A stretch of DNA of 64,000 nt from Fuscovulum ytuae. GTDB taxonomy: Bacteria > Pseudomonadota > Alphaproteobacteria > Rhodobacterales > Rhodobacteraceae. The position numbers and the translations under genes are program-made. How positions within the stretch are numbered: position 1 is the first letter of the stretch; each line of letters opens with the position of its first letter. The notes under the pieces are model-generated. The model saw only the letters and a program-made list of their open reading frames with translations, did not search any database and was not told the origin of the DNA. Shown in pieces: positions 45,335-54,273 of this stretch. The stretch covers positions 3,827,001 to 3,891,000 of the forward strand of contig NZ_CP124535.1 of the NCBI RefSeq assembly GCF_029953595.1, read 5' to 3'.

Positions 45335-46966
45335 TCAGCCGGGTTGGCCCATGAGTTTCGCCACGGCGCGGAGTTCGAATTTCTGGATCTTGCCTGTCGA
45401 TGTCTTTGGCAGGTCTGCAAAGACCACATGTTTGGGCGTTTTGAAGCCTGCCAGACGTTCGCGGCAGAAGGCGATAAGGTCCTTTTCGGTGACGCTTTGC
45501 CCCGGTTTCAGTTCGACAAAGGCGCAGGGCACTTCGCCCCATTTATCATCGGGTTTGGCGACGACGGCGCAGAGGAGGACGGCGGGGTGGTGCATCAGCA
45601 CGCCTTCGACTTCGACGGAGGAGACGTTCTCGCCGCCGGAGATGATGATGTCCTTGGCGCGGTCGGTGATCTTGATATAGCCGTCGGGGTGTTGGAAGGC
45701 GATGTCGCCGGAGCGGAACCAGCCGCCCTTGAACGCCTCGGCCGTGGCGGTGGGGTTCTTGTAATAGCCCTTCATGACCATGTTGCCGCGCATGGCGATT
45801 TCACCAAGGTGCTGCCCGTCGCGGGGGACGGGGTTGCCGTGGGTGTCATGCACCTCGGCCCCGTCGAGCATGGGCATGGCGACGCCGGTGCGGGACTTGT
45901 AGGCGGCGCGGTCCTCTTTCGAGGCATCGTTCCATTCTTCGCGCCATGTGCATTCGGTGGCAGGGCCGTAGGTTTCGGTCAGGCCGTAGACTTGGGTGAC
46001 GTTGAACCCCAGCGGTTCGAAAGCGGCGAGGGTGGCGGCGGCGGGCGGTGCGCCGGCGGTAAAGACCTCGACGATATGGGAAAAGGCGCGTCGGTCGGTT
46101 TCGGGGGCGTTGATGATGGTGTTCAGAACGATGGGGGCGCCGCCGAAATGGGTGACGCCTTCATCCGCGATGGCGTCGTAGATGGCCTTGGCCGTGATGT
46201 CGCGGCAACAGACGAGGGTGCCGGCAAGGATGGGGACCATCCACGTATGGGTCCAGCCATTGCAATGGAACAAGGGCACGATGGTCAGATAGACCGGGTG
46301 CAGCACCATGCGCCAGGACAGGATATTGGCGGTGGCGGAAAGATAGGCCCCGCGATGGTGGTAGACCACGCCCTTGGGGCGGCCCGTGGTGCCGGAGGTG
46401 TAGTTGATGGCGATGGATTCCCATTCATCTTCCGGCATGATCCAGGCTGCGTCTGGGTCGCCTTCTGCCAAAAGCGCGTCATAGGTCAGGTAGTGGCCTG
46501 AGGCCGTGAAACCTTCATCCACCACTTCGATGATCTGGGGGGCCGGGCCTTCCATGCGGCGGATCGATTCTTCCGCCAGCGGCAGGAAGGCCGTGTCGCA
46601 GAGGACGATCTTTGCCCCGGCATGGCCGAAGATATAGGCGACGGTATCGGCGTCGAGGCGGGTGTTGATCGTGTTCAGGATCGCGCCTGCGGCGGGGACG
46701 GCGAAATGCGCCACGGCCTGCGGCGGGATATTGGGGATCAGGGTTGCCACCACATCCCCCGGCGCGATGCCCCGGCGGGCGAGGGCAGAGGACAGGCGAC
46801 TGACCTGCCCGGCATATTCGGCATAGCTGAGGCGGGTGGATTTCCAGACCACGGCCAAGCGGTTGGCGTGGATATCCGCGGCGCGTTTCAGAAAGGACAG
46901 TGGTGTGAGCGGCGCATAGTTCGCGGCGCATTTTCCCAACCCGGTTTCATCGGTCAGCCAGCCCAT
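45335..46966 (-). CDS. Acyl-CoA synthetase (medium-chain or methylthiopropionate type)
   Basis: 543 residues of the AMP-forming ligase family. YTSGTTGRPKGVVYHHRGA is the P-loop, VYGLTETYGP is motif II, WFRSGDIAFQHPDGYIKITDR is motif III, and the catalytic Lys is in LPKTSTGKIQKFELR. The start MGWLTDETGLGKCAANYAPL resembles roseobacter enzymes of this class. These include DmdB, which activates methylmercaptopropionate from DMSP, but no dmdC or dmdD is near. The substrate is therefore unassigned. Confidence 0.85.
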   Translation of the reverse strand: MGWLTDETGLGKCAANYAPLTPLSFLKRAADIHANRLAVVWKSTRLSYAEYAGQVSRLSSALARRGIAPGDVVATLIPNIPPQAVAHFAVPAAGAILNTINTRLDADTVAYIFGHAGAKIVLCDTAFLPLAEESIRRMEGPAPQIIEVVDEGFTASGHYLTYDALLAEGDPDAAWIMPEDEWESIAINYTSGTTGRPKGVVYHHRGAYLSATANILSWRMVLHPVYLTIVPLFHCNGWTHTWMVPILAGTLVCCRDITAKAIYDAIADEGVTHFGGAPIVLNTIINAPETDRRAFSHIVEVFTAGAPPAAATLAAFEPLGFNVTQVYGLTETYGPATECTWREEWNDASKEDRAAYKSRTGVAMPMLDGAEVHDTHGNPVPRDGQHLGEIAMRGNMVMKGYYKNPTATAEAFKGGWFRSGDIAFQHPDGYIKITDRAKDIIISGGENVSSVEVEGVLMHHPAVLLCAVVAKPDDKWGEVPCAFVELKPGQSVTEKDLIAFCRERLAGFKTPKHVVFADLPKTSTGKIQKFELRAVAKLMGQPG

Positions 46967-47070
46967 TCCTGTCCCTCTCTTGTCGTTTCGTCGGTTTATG
47001 TCGTTTTCGGGCGCGCACGGGCGAAGGTAGCAGGGTTCACACAGGAAGCGAGAGGGAGACAGGCTTTTCG

Positions 47071-47988
47071 ATGGGCAATTCCGACAGGACGTTGGCGGCG
47101 GCGGGGTTGATCCTTGTCTATGCGATGGTGATCGGCTTCACCGACAATTATGTGCGGGTGATCGCCGAGGAGGCGGGGCTGTGGCAGTTCCATTTCACGC
47201 GGACCTGCATGGCGGCGGTGCTGCTGGCGCTGGTGGCGGTGCCGCTGCGGTTGCGGTTGCGGCCTGTGCGCTGGCGCGCGGTGGTGGCGCGGTCGTCCAT
47301 CCATGGCGCGGCGATGGTGATCTATTTCGGGGCGCTGGCCTTTTTGGACGTGGCGCTGGTGGCGGCGGGGCTGTTCACCGCGCCGATCTGGGTTCTGCTG
47401 ATTTCGCGCTTTGTCTATGGCCATGCGATTGGACCCGTGCGGATCGTGGCGGTGATCCTTGGCTTTGTCGGTGTGGTGCTGGTCTTGGGGCCAGAGGCTC
47501 TGGCCGGGGCGTCGCTGCCTGCGGTTTTGCCGGTGCTGGCGGGGGCGATGTATGCGATGGGCAATATCGCCACGCGGGAATGGTGCGCGCAGGAAAGCGC
47601 CGAGACGCTACTGGCGGGGTTCTTTGCCGCGCTGGGGGTGATCGGCGCGGTGGGGATGGCGGCTCTGTGGTTGGCGCCGATTGCGGTGCCGGAGGGGGCG
47701 GCGGGGTTCTTGCAGCGCGGGCCGGTCTGGGCGAGCGGGACCTTCTATTTCTGGACCTTCGTGCAGGCGGCGGGGTCTTTGCTGGGCGTGGGGATGATGA
47801 TCCGGGCCTATCAGATCACCGAGGCGTCAAAGGCGAGTGTGCTGGAATATGTGATCCTGCCCGCTTCGGCCTTTTGGACATGGGTGCTGTGGGGGACGGG
47901 GCTGGCCCCCTTGGCGGTCTTGGGCATGGTGCTGATCGTGGCGGCGGGGTCGATGATCGCGCTGCGGGCGAAGGCGGTGGAGGGGTAG
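47071..47988 (+). CDS. EamA/DMT-family transporter
   Basis: 305 residues with about ten hydrophobic helices arranged as two EamA repeats. The first begins LAAAGLILVYAMVIGFTDN, the second about LPAVLPVLAGAMYAMGN. The end of the second repeat is ASVLEYVILPASAFWTWVLWG. This family exports or imports small metabolites, and the substrate cannot be predicted here. It diverges from the acyl-CoA synthetase gene across a 104-base gap. Confidence 0.85.
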   Translation: MGNSDRTLAAAGLILVYAMVIGFTDNYVRVIAEEAGLWQFHFTRTCMAAVLLALVAVPLRLRLRPVRWRAVVARSSIHGAAMVIYFGALAFLDVALVAAGLFTAPIWVLLISRFVYGHAIGPVRIVAVILGFVGVVLVLGPEALAGASLPAVLPVLAGAMYAMGNIATREWCAQESAETLLAGFFAALGVIGAVGMAALWLAPIAVPEGAAGFLQRGPVWASGTFYFWTFVQAAGSLLGVGMMIRAYQITEASKASVLEYVILPASAFWTWVLWGTGLAPLAVLGMVLIVAAGSMIALRAKAVEG

Positions 47989-48002
47989 GGGGGCGTGCGA
48001 GC

Positions 48003-48025
48003 CCGCGCCCTTTTGGAGGGCGCGG
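48003..48025. terminator. Hairpin between convergent EamA and thymidine kinase genes
   Basis: CCGCGCCC (48003-48010) pairs perfectly with GGGCGCGG (48018-48025) around TTTTGGA. It lies 14 bases past the transporter stop and 12 before the kinase stop, without a T-run. Confidence 0.6.
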
Positions 48026-48036
48026 AACCGCGCACC

Positions 48037-48627
48037 TTACGGATGTTGCGCGTCGCCCACCGCTTCGCGCCAATGGCGGCGGCAGAGGCTGACATAGGTT
48101 TCGTTGCCGCCGATCACCACCTGTTCGCCTGCCGTCAGCGCGCGGCCATCCGGGCCGCGGCGGATGACCATGGTGGCCTTTTTCCCGCAATGGCAGATGG
48201 TGCGCACTTCGCGCATCTCATCGGCCCAAGCCAGAAGGGCGGCAGAGCCGGGGAAGAGATTGCCCTGAAAATCCACCCGCAAGCCGTAGCACATGACGGG
48301 AACCTTAAGGTCATCCACCGCGCGGGCGAGTTGCCAGACCTGATCCTTTGACAGGAACTGCGCCTCATCGACAAAGACGCAGGCGACGGGGCCTTGGGCA
48401 AGGCGGGCGCGGAGTTTTTCGAACATATCCTCGCCGGGGGCGAAGGTGTCGGCCTCTTCGCCGATCCCGATGCGGCTGGCGATGCGGCCTTCCCCGGCGC
48501 GGTTGTCGAATTGCGCCGTGATCAGGTAGGTCGCCATGCCCCCCTCGCGGTAATTGTGCGAGGCTTGCAAGAGCAGGGTCGATTTCCCTGCATTCATCGT
48601 GGAGTAGTGGAAATAGAGCTTGGCCAT
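48037..48627 (-). CDS. tdk: Thymidine kinase
   Basis: 196 residues of the type II TK family. P-loop YSTMNAGKSTLLLQ, DEAQFL as the catalytic/Mg segment, YGLRVDFQG as the lasso-side strand, and Zn-ribbon Cys/His in CHCGKKA ... SLCRRHW. It phosphorylates thymidine (and deoxyuridine), complementing the salvage operon upstream in the window, though it is not part of it. Confidence 0.95.
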   Translation of the reverse strand: MAKLYFHYSTMNAGKSTLLLQASHNYREGGMATYLITAQFDNRAGEGRIASRIGIGEEADTFAPGEDMFEKLRARLAQGPVACVFVDEAQFLSKDQVWQLARAVDDLKVPVMCYGLRVDFQGNLFPGSAALLAWADEMREVRTICHCGKKATMVIRRGPDGRALTAGEQVVIGGNETYVSLCRRHWREAVGDAQHP

Positions 48628-48667
48628 GCCCGCGCCTTAGCGCATCGGGGCCGGGCTTGGGAAGGGG

Positions 48668-49591
48668 TCAGCCTTCCCTTTGCAGCCGTTCGCGCAGGAC
48701 GCCGATTTCGACATCGAGATCGGTGCGGTTATCCTCGATCAAGGCGCGGGTGCGGGAGGCGAAGTTGGTTTCCAGATCGGCAAGCAGCGCCTCATATTCT
48801 GCGCGGGCCTTGGAATCGCGGCTTTGGGCGTAGAAATCGGCGAATTTCACCGTCGCGTCGCGGGCCCCTGCCAGATAGACGGACAGGTATTTCCGGGCCG
48901 AGGTGAGGTCGCGGGGATCGGCCTCGATCGTGCGGAACATGGCGCGGGCGGTATCGGCAAAGCGGTCGACGCGGGATTCGAGGGCGCGGTCATTGGCGCG
49001 TAGGATGGCGTCCTTCATGCCGGCGACAAGGCGTTCGGCTTCGTCCACCGCGCGGGCGACGCGGTCGGTTTGGAAGCTGTCGATGCCTTCGGCGCCTTTG
49101 TCGCGCAGCGGGTCGGGGCCGAAGGCTGCAAGGTGGAGGATGCCGCCCACCGCGCCAAAGGCGAGGGGGAGAAGGCCCGGCTGGCTGATCGAGGCAGCCA
49201 GCGCGAGGGCTGCCCCTGTCAGGACTGCGCCAAAGATCTTGCGCGGGATGGCGGGGCGGCGGGCGATGCGGCGGTCATCATATTCCTGATGCGCGCGGGT
49301 GCCTTCGCGGGTCAGCCATGCGGAGAGGAGAAGAAGGCCCGTCGCGCCGAGGCCGGGAAAGAGCGCCTCGGGCCCGCCGGAAAAGGCGGGGATGAGCGGG
49401 GTGAGGGCGATGAAGAAGAAGAAATTGACCCGCGCGCCCTTGCGGATGGGGCGCTTGCCGTCAAAGCGGTGGGGGCCTTCGGGGCCGCCCGTCGCGACGG
49501 GCTGAGCGTTCTGCCGCGCCCTTCGGGCCTCGTCGCCATCGCCACGGCGCTGGGGATCGGGGCTATATTTTCCACCAAAGCGCTGGGCCAT
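48668..49591 (-). CDS. XpaC-like (5-bromo-4-chloroindolyl phosphate hydrolysis family) protein
   Basis: 307 residues. A charged N-terminus (about 1-50) is followed by hydrophobic helices near 55-90 and 118-150. A long helical C-terminal domain follows (about 170-307, EAERLVAGMKDAILRAND, SARKYLSVYLAGARDATVKF). The C-terminal region fits the XpaC family, whose biochemical role is not established. The 27-residue membrane peptide gene ends one base before its ATG. Confidence 0.75.
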   Translation of the reverse strand: MAQRFGGKYSPDPQRRGDGDEARRARQNAQPVATGGPEGPHRFDGKRPIRKGARVNFFFFIALTPLIPAFSGGPEALFPGLGATGLLLLSAWLTREGTRAHQEYDDRRIARRPAIPRKIFGAVLTGAALALAASISQPGLLPLAFGAVGGILHLAAFGPDPLRDKGAEGIDSFQTDRVARAVDEAERLVAGMKDAILRANDRALESRVDRFADTARAMFRTIEADPRDLTSARKYLSVYLAGARDATVKFADFYAQSRDSKARAEYEALLADLETNFASRTRALIEDNRTDLDVEIGVLRERLQREG

Positions 49592-49592
49592 G

Positions 49593-49676
49593 TCACTGCA
49601 TCCCGCTGCCGGCGGTGTAAAGGATGAGGGCGAGCAGCACGAAATAGGCCAGCGTTTGCAACCCGGTGCCTGTCAT
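49593..49676 (-). CDS. 27-residue single-helix membrane peptide upstream of xpaC-like gene
   Basis: An ATG frame (49676 down to TGA at 49593-49595) encodes MTGTGLQTLAYFVLLALILY then TAGSGMQ. It is one hydrophobic helix with short ends. The stop and the next gene's ATG are separated by one base, which suggests coupling. An AGGA-containing purine stretch precedes the start. Small size keeps confidence moderate. Confidence 0.45.
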   Translation of the reverse strand: MTGTGLQTLAYFVLLALILYTAGSGMQ

Positions 49677-49748
49677 CTGCCTGTCCTGCCCCCTGCTGGC
49701 TGTGTTGCGCGCAACTATAGGCGAGGGCGGGGGCCGGGGGAAGGCGGA

Positions 49749-50942
49749 TCAGCCGCGCGGGGGGCGGCGGGGTTTGCCACCCGTGGGGGCAGAGGGGCGC
49801 GGTTTGCCAGCGGCGGCAGAGGGCTGGTTGCGGCTGGGCTGGAGTTTCGGCTTGGCACTGCCGCGGGGGGCGGGTTTCGAGGGGCGAGGCGCAGGGGCAT
49901 CGGCCAAGGTGCCGCGCGGGGCGGGTTTGGTGGGGCGTTGGGTGGCGGGTTTGGAGGATCGGGGGGACGCCGCATCGGCCAACGTGCCGCGGGGCGCAGG
50001 TTTGGCGCTTTGGGTGGCTGTGCTGCGTCCCCGCTCTGTGCGGGGTGCGGGGGTATCGGATTTCGGGCCACGGGCGGGGCGCGCGGGGCCTTCGCCGCGG
50101 GGCGCGGGTTTGGCCGGGCGGGCCGGTGCTGCGGGTTTGCGCGCGCCGGGTTTGGCGGGGGCGGCATCGGTCGCGGCGAAGAGTTCGGGGGCGAAACCGA
50201 GCTGGTCGCGCAGGACGCGGGGGCGCACCTCCTCCACCTCGCCCGGTTGCAATTCGTTCAGGCGGAAGGGGCCGTAGCTGACGCGGATCAGGCGGTTCAC
50301 GGTCAGGCCGATGGCGGCCATGGCGCGGCGAATCTCGCGGTTTTTGCCTTCGCGCAGGCCGATGGTGAGCCAGGCATTCGCGCCTTGATGGCGGTCGAGG
50401 GCGACTTGCATGGGTTGGAAGCGTTCGCCTTCGACGGTGATCCCTTGACGCAGCGGTTCAAGATCGGGGTCGGTGGGGTTGCCCTTGACCCGGACCCGGT
50501 ATTTGCGCAGCCAACCGGTGGAGGGGAGTTCAAGGCGGCGTTTCAATTCGCCGTCATTGGTGAGGAGAAGGAGGCCTTCGGAATTGAGGTCGAGGCGGCC
50601 CACGGACATGACGCGGGGCATGTCTTCGGGGAGGTGGTCGAAAACGGTGTCGCGGCCCTTTTCATCGGCGGCAGAGGTCACCAGCCCTTCGGGTTTGTAA
50701 TAAAGCCAGAGGCGCGGGGGTTCGGGCGGGGCCAAGGGCTGGCCGTTCACCGTGATGCGGTCCTTGGGGGACACGTTTAGGGCGGGGCTGTCGATGACCT
50801 TGCCATTCACCGCCACCTCGCCCGCCGCGATCATGCGCTCTGCCTCGCGCCGGGAGGCGACGCCCGCGCGGGAGAGGACCTTGGCGATGCGGTCGCCTTC
50901 GGGGGAGGGCTTTGTGTTGGGGGATTTCGGCGGGCGGGTCAT
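49749..50942 (-). CDS. Pseudouridine synthase, RluB/RsuA family, with long repetitive C-terminal tail
   Basis: 397 residues. S4 RNA-binding domain at about 18-65 (RIAKVLSRAGVASRREAERM). The catalytic domain at about 75-250 has the Asp in VGRLDLNSEGLLLLTNDG and GKNREIRRAM. The family modifies 23S or 16S rRNA. Residues about 270-397 form a low-complexity Pro/Ala/Lys/Arg tail that repeats KPAPRGTLADA, basic and disordered. Such tails are seen in alphaproteobacterial RluB and probably aid RNA binding. Confidence 0.88.
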   Translation of the reverse strand: MTRPPKSPNTKPSPEGDRIAKVLSRAGVASRREAERMIAAGEVAVNGKVIDSPALNVSPKDRITVNGQPLAPPEPPRLWLYYKPEGLVTSAADEKGRDTVFDHLPEDMPRVMSVGRLDLNSEGLLLLTNDGELKRRLELPSTGWLRKYRVRVKGNPTDPDLEPLRQGITVEGERFQPMQVALDRHQGANAWLTIGLREGKNREIRRAMAAIGLTVNRLIRVSYGPFRLNELQPGEVEEVRPRVLRDQLGFAPELFAATDAAPAKPGARKPAAPARPAKPAPRGEGPARPARGPKSDTPAPRTERGRSTATQSAKPAPRGTLADAASPRSSKPATQRPTKPAPRGTLADAPAPRPSKPAPRGSAKPKLQPSRNQPSAAAGKPRPSAPTGGKPRRPPRG

Positions 50943-51017
50943 GGGGGTGTCCTTGAAGGGCCAAGCGTGATGCCTAACGGAACCCCCGGGGGTTTTCCAC
51001 CCCCGGACCCCCGGAGA

Positions 51018-51037
51018 GTATTTTTTCCAAGATGAAG
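51018..51037 (+). repeat. Dispersed CCAAGATGAAG motif, copy 2
   Basis: GTATTTTTTCCAAGATGAAG, preceded by a run of CCCCCGG/CCGGGGG inverted repeats (50980-51014). It lies between the pseudouridine synthase and tadA genes. An in-frame ATG in it at 51032 is not the tadA start. Confidence 0.65.
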
Positions 51038-51079
51038 GGGCATGGTTGCGCCTTTGATTTTGGCGAGGCAGGAAGGGGT

Positions 51080-51529
51080 ATGGAGTTCCGGTCTTTCATG
51101 GAGGTCGCGCTGGAAGAGGCGCGGGCGGCGGGCGCGCGGGGGGAGGTTCCCGTGGGCGCGGTCGTGGTGTCGCCTGCCGGGGCGGTGGTGGCGCGGGCGG
51201 GGAACCGGACGCGGGAACTTAACGACCCGACGGCGCATGCCGAGATGCTGGCGATCCGGGCGGCCTGTGCGGCAGCGGGGCGCGAGCGGTTGGGGGGGCA
51301 TGATCTTTACGTGACGCTGGAGCCCTGCCCGATGTGCGCAGCGGCGATTTCGGCGGCGCGGATCGGGCGGCTGTATTATGGGGCGGCGGACCCCAAGAGC
51401 GGGGGCGTGGCGGTGGGGGCGCGGGTGTTTTCCCATCCGCAATGCCATCATGTGCCCGAGGTCTATGACGGGATCGGGGCGGCCGAGGCGGAGCGGTTGT
51501 TGAAGGGCTTCTTCGCCGCGAAGCGGTGA
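51080..51529 (+). CDS. tadA: tRNA-specific adenosine deaminase
   Basis: 149 residues. It deaminates A34 of tRNA-Arg(ACG) to inosine. Zn and catalytic motifs are PTAHAEMLAIR and EPCPMCAAAI; NRTRELNDP is a TadA-specific stretch. ATG 51080 follows GGAAGGGG. A longer frame from 51032 begins in the repeated motif and is rejected. Confidence 0.93.
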   Translation: MEFRSFMEVALEEARAAGARGEVPVGAVVVSPAGAVVARAGNRTRELNDPTAHAEMLAIRAACAAAGRERLGGHDLYVTLEPCPMCAAAISAARIGRLYYGAADPKSGGVAVGARVFSHPQCHHVPEVYDGIGAAEAERLLKGFFAAKR

Positions 51530-51538
51530 AAGGGGGGG

Positions 51539-51562
51539 CGGGGGGGACGGCTGTCCCCCCCG
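51539..51562. terminator. Convergent terminator between tadA and the UPF0173 gene
   Basis: CGGGGGGGAC and GTCCCCCCCG (approximate arms within 51539-51562) face each other around GGCT. TTTCTT follows on the plus strand at 51563-51568. Confidence 0.7.
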
Positions 51563-51566
51563 TTTC

Positions 51567-52259
51567 TTAGAGGGAGATGGGTTCCAGAACCTGCGGTTCG
51601 ATGACCTGCACGCCGGGGAGGGCCACCACCATTTCGGTCGCGTCCTGTTCCAGCGCGCCGAAGGTGCGGTAGTGGCAGGGGATCACGGCGCGGAAGTTGA
51701 AAAAGCGCCGAGCCGCCCATGCGGCGCGTTTCATGTCCATCGTGTAATGGCCGCCCGCGCAGAGGATGCCGATGGTGGGGGCGTGGAGTTCGCCCATCCA
51801 TTGCATATCGGCCATGATGTCGGTGTCGCCCGAAACGTAGATCGTATGGCCTTCGCCTGCGATCATGAAGCCTGCCTCGGAGCCTGCGGCCACGGGGCCT
51901 GCCTCGCCCGTCAGGGTGGAGGAATGCACGGCATTGACCATGGTCACCTTGGCGCCTGCCAGATCGACGGTGCCGCCCTTGTTGAAGCCGATGCTGGCGA
52001 TGCCGTCGCGGGTTTCAAAGAAGCTGACGAGGTCATAGATGCCGACGAGGGGGATGCCCTTTTCCTTGCAGATCGCGGTGGCGTCGGCGGAATGGTCGCC
52101 ATGGCCATGGGTGAGAAGGACATGGGTCGCCCCGTCCAGCGCTTCGGCCCGGCGGTCGGCGGGGAACATGGGGTTGCCCGTCAGCCAGGGGTCGATGAGG
52201 AGGGTGGCCTCTGCAATCTCGATCCGGAAGCCGGAATGGCCGAGCCAAGTGATCTTCAT
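51567..52259 (-). CDS. Metal-dependent hydrolase, UPF0173 (metallo-beta-lactamase fold)
   Basis: 230 residues. MKITWLGHSGFRIE is the family start. Metal ligands lie in LLTHGHGDHSAD, VNAVHSS, VSGDTDIM and the final HYRTF. The fold is shared with UlaG-like and ribonuclease-type hydrolases, and the physiological substrate is unknown. It is a single-gene transcript facing away from gatC. Confidence 0.9.
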   Translation of the reverse strand: MKITWLGHSGFRIEIAEATLLIDPWLTGNPMFPADRRAEALDGATHVLLTHGHGDHSADATAICKEKGIPLVGIYDLVSFFETRDGIASIGFNKGGTVDLAGAKVTMVNAVHSSTLTGEAGPVAAGSEAGFMIAGEGHTIYVSGDTDIMADMQWMGELHAPTIGILCAGGHYTMDMKRAAWAARRFFNFRAVIPCHYRTFGALEQDATEMVVALPGVQVIEPQVLEPISL

Positions 52260-52329
52260 ATGCGTCTCCGTGCCTGCGACATCAAATTATTGGATGCGGG
52301 ATGGTAGCGGGCCGGGCGCGGAAGGGAAT

Positions 52330-52377
52330 GGCCTGATTTGCGCGGGGCCTGATTTGTGCAGTGTCTGATTTTTGCAG
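52330..52377. repeat. Three tandem 16-bp repeats upstream of gatC
   Basis: Units GGCCTGATTTGCGCGG (52330-52345), GGCCTGATTTGTGCAG (52346-52361) and TGTCTGATTTTTGCAG (52362-52377). The CTGATTT core is fixed while the flanks drift. They lie about 95-145 bases upstream of the gatC ATG, where a promoter would be expected. Confidence 0.6.
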
Positions 52378-52472
52378 TGGCTGGGCGGGGGGCGGTGTCC
52401 TGCGCGCGGGACACCTTGCGGGACGGGGGGCAGAGAGCTAAACGGGCGGGGATCAGAACAGGGGAAAGACCC

Positions 52473-52760
52473 ATGTCCATCGACATCGATACCGCGCGGC
52501 GCGTGGCGAAGCTGGCCCGGATACGGGTGGAAGAGGCCGATCTTCCGGCACTGGCCGGGGAATTGTCTGGCATCCTGACCTTTATGGAACAGCTGAACGA
52601 AGTGGATGTCACGGGGGTGGAGCCGATGACATCGGTCACGCCGATGCGTCTGAAGCGGCGCAAGGATGGGGTGACGGATGGCAATATGCAGGACGCCGTC
52701 CTGAAGAATGCGCCGGATGCGCGCGAGGGGTTCTTTGCCGTGCCGAAGGTGGTGGAATGA
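52473..52760 (+). CDS. gatC: Aspartyl/glutamyl-tRNA amidotransferase subunit C
   Basis: 95 residues, the small helical subunit of Gat[24 protein letters not shown] and [25 protein letters not shown] (written in two parts: [18 protein letters not shown] and VEPMTSV) are the family core. ATG 52473 follows GGGGAAAG. It overlaps gatA (ATGA). GatB is not adjacent. Confidence 0.94.
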   Translation: MSIDIDTARRVAKLARIRVEEADLPALAGELSGILTFMEQLNEVDVTGVEPMTSVTPMRLKRRKDGVTDGNMQDAVLKNAPDAREGFFAVPKVVE

Positions 52761-54241
52761 GCGCGAACGCTTGGACAATCGCGGCGGCGCGGAATGCGCT
52801 GCGCAAGGGTGAGATTTCGGCCACGGACCTGACGATGGCCTGCCTGACCGCGATCGATGCAGGGGATGCGCTGGGGGCCTTTGTCCATAAGACGCCCGAG
52901 ATCGCGCTGGAACAGGCGCGGGCGGCGGATGCGCGTCTGAAGGCGGGGGATGCGCCGTCGATGTGCGGGATTCCGTTGGGGATCAAGGATCTGTTCTGCA
53001 CCAAGGGCGTGCCGTCACAGGCGGCGTCGAACATTCTGGGCGGGTTCCGGCCGGAATATGAATCGACCGTCACCACGAAGCTGTTCGATGCGGGCGCGGT
53101 GATGCTGGGCAAGCTGAACATGGACGAGTTTGCCATGGGGTCCAGCAACGAAACCTCGTGCTATGGCAATGCGGTGAACCCGTGGCGTCGTGGCAATGAC
53201 GACACCGCGCTGACGCCGGGCGGATCGTCGGGCGGGTCGGCGGCGGCGGTGGCGGGGGATTTGTGCCTGGCCGCGACGGGGACGGATACAGGCGGGTCGA
53301 TCCGCCAGCCTGCAGCCTTTACCGGTATCGTGGGGATCAAGCCGACCTATGGGCGCGTCAGCCGCTGGGGCATTGTGGCCTTTGCCTCATCGCTTGACCA
53401 AGCCGGGCCGATGACCAAGACGGTGCAGGATGCGGCGATTTTCCTGCAGGCGATGGCGGGGCATGACCCGAAGGACAGCACATCCGCCGATCTGCCGGTG
53501 CCGGATTTCGAAGCGGCGCTGACCGGGGATATTCGGGGCAAGAAGATCGGCCTGCCGCGCGAATATCGCATGGACGGGATGCCTGCCGAGATCGACAAGC
53601 TGTGGGCCGATGGCGCGGCGATGCTGCGTGATGCGGGGGCGGAGATCGTGGATATCTCGTTGCCGCATACGAAATACGCGCTGCCTGCCTATTACGTGAT
53701 CGCGCCTGCGGAGGCGTCTTCGAACCTCGCCCGGTATGACGGGGTGCGCTATGGGCATCGCGCGAAGCTGGCGGCGGGCGACGGCATCACCGAGATGTAT
53801 GAAAAGACCCGCGCCGAGGGTTTCGGCAAAGAGGTCCAGCGTCGGGTGATGATCGGGACCTATGTGCTGTCGGCGGGGTTCTATGACGCCTATTATAACC
53901 GCGCGCGGAAGGTGCGGGCGCTGATCAAGCGGGATTTCGAAGAGGCTTTTGCAGCGGGCGTGGATGCGATCCTGACGCCTGCGACGCCGAGCGCGGCCTT
54001 TGGTCTGGGCGAGATGTCGAGTGCCGATCCGATCGAGATGTATCTGAACGACGTCTTTACCGTGACGGTGAACCTTGCCGGATTGCCGGGGGTGTCGGTG
54101 CCTGTGGGGCTGGACAAGCAGGGGCTGCCCTTGGGGCTGCAACTGATCGGGCGGCCTTGGGAAGAAGGTGACCTGCTGAATCACGCCTATGTGCTGGAGC
54201 GGGCGGCGGGTTTTGTGGCGAAACCCGCGAAATGGTGGTAA
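52757..54241 (+). CDS. gatA: Aspartyl/glutamyl-tRNA amidotransferase subunit A
   Basis: 494 residues of the amidase-signature family. Triad Lys in [11 protein letters not shown], the Ser-cisSer pair in [13 protein letters not shown] and [14 protein letters not shown]. It hydrolyses glutamine to supply ammonia that converts Glu-tRNA(Gln) and Asp-tRNA(Asn). The C-terminal half ([16 protein letters not shown]) is complete. Confidence 0.96.
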   Translation: MSANAWTIAAARNALRKGEISATDLTMACLTAIDAGDALGAFVHKTPEIALEQARAADARLKAGDAPSMCGIPLGIKDLFCTKGVPSQAASNILGGFRPEYESTVTTKLFDAGAVMLGKLNMDEFAMGSSNETSCYGNAVNPWRRGNDDTALTPGGSSGGSAAAVAGDLCLAATGTDTGGSIRQPAAFTGIVGIKPTYGRVSRWGIVAFASSLDQAGPMTKTVQDAAIFLQAMAGHDPKDSTSADLPVPDFEAALTGDIRGKKIGLPREYRMDGMPAEIDKLWADGAAMLRDAGAEIVDISLPHTKYALPAYYVIAPAEASSNLARYDGVRYGHRAKLAAGDGITEMYEKTRAEGFGKEVQRRVMIGTYVLSAGFYDAYYNRARKVRALIKRDFEEAFAAGVDAILTPATPSAAFGLGEMSSADPIEMYLNDVFTVTVNLAGLPGVSVPVGLDKQGLPLGLQLIGRPWEEGDLLNHAYVLERAAGFVAKPAKWW

Positions 54242-54273
54242 TTCGCCGGACCGTAGGAAACCGAGGCGTGAAG

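Noticed and set aside
45335-46966. Naming the acyl-CoA synthetase dmdB
   Set aside because: The N-terminus is suggestive, but dmdC, dmdD and DMSP genes are absent, and the family has many substrates.
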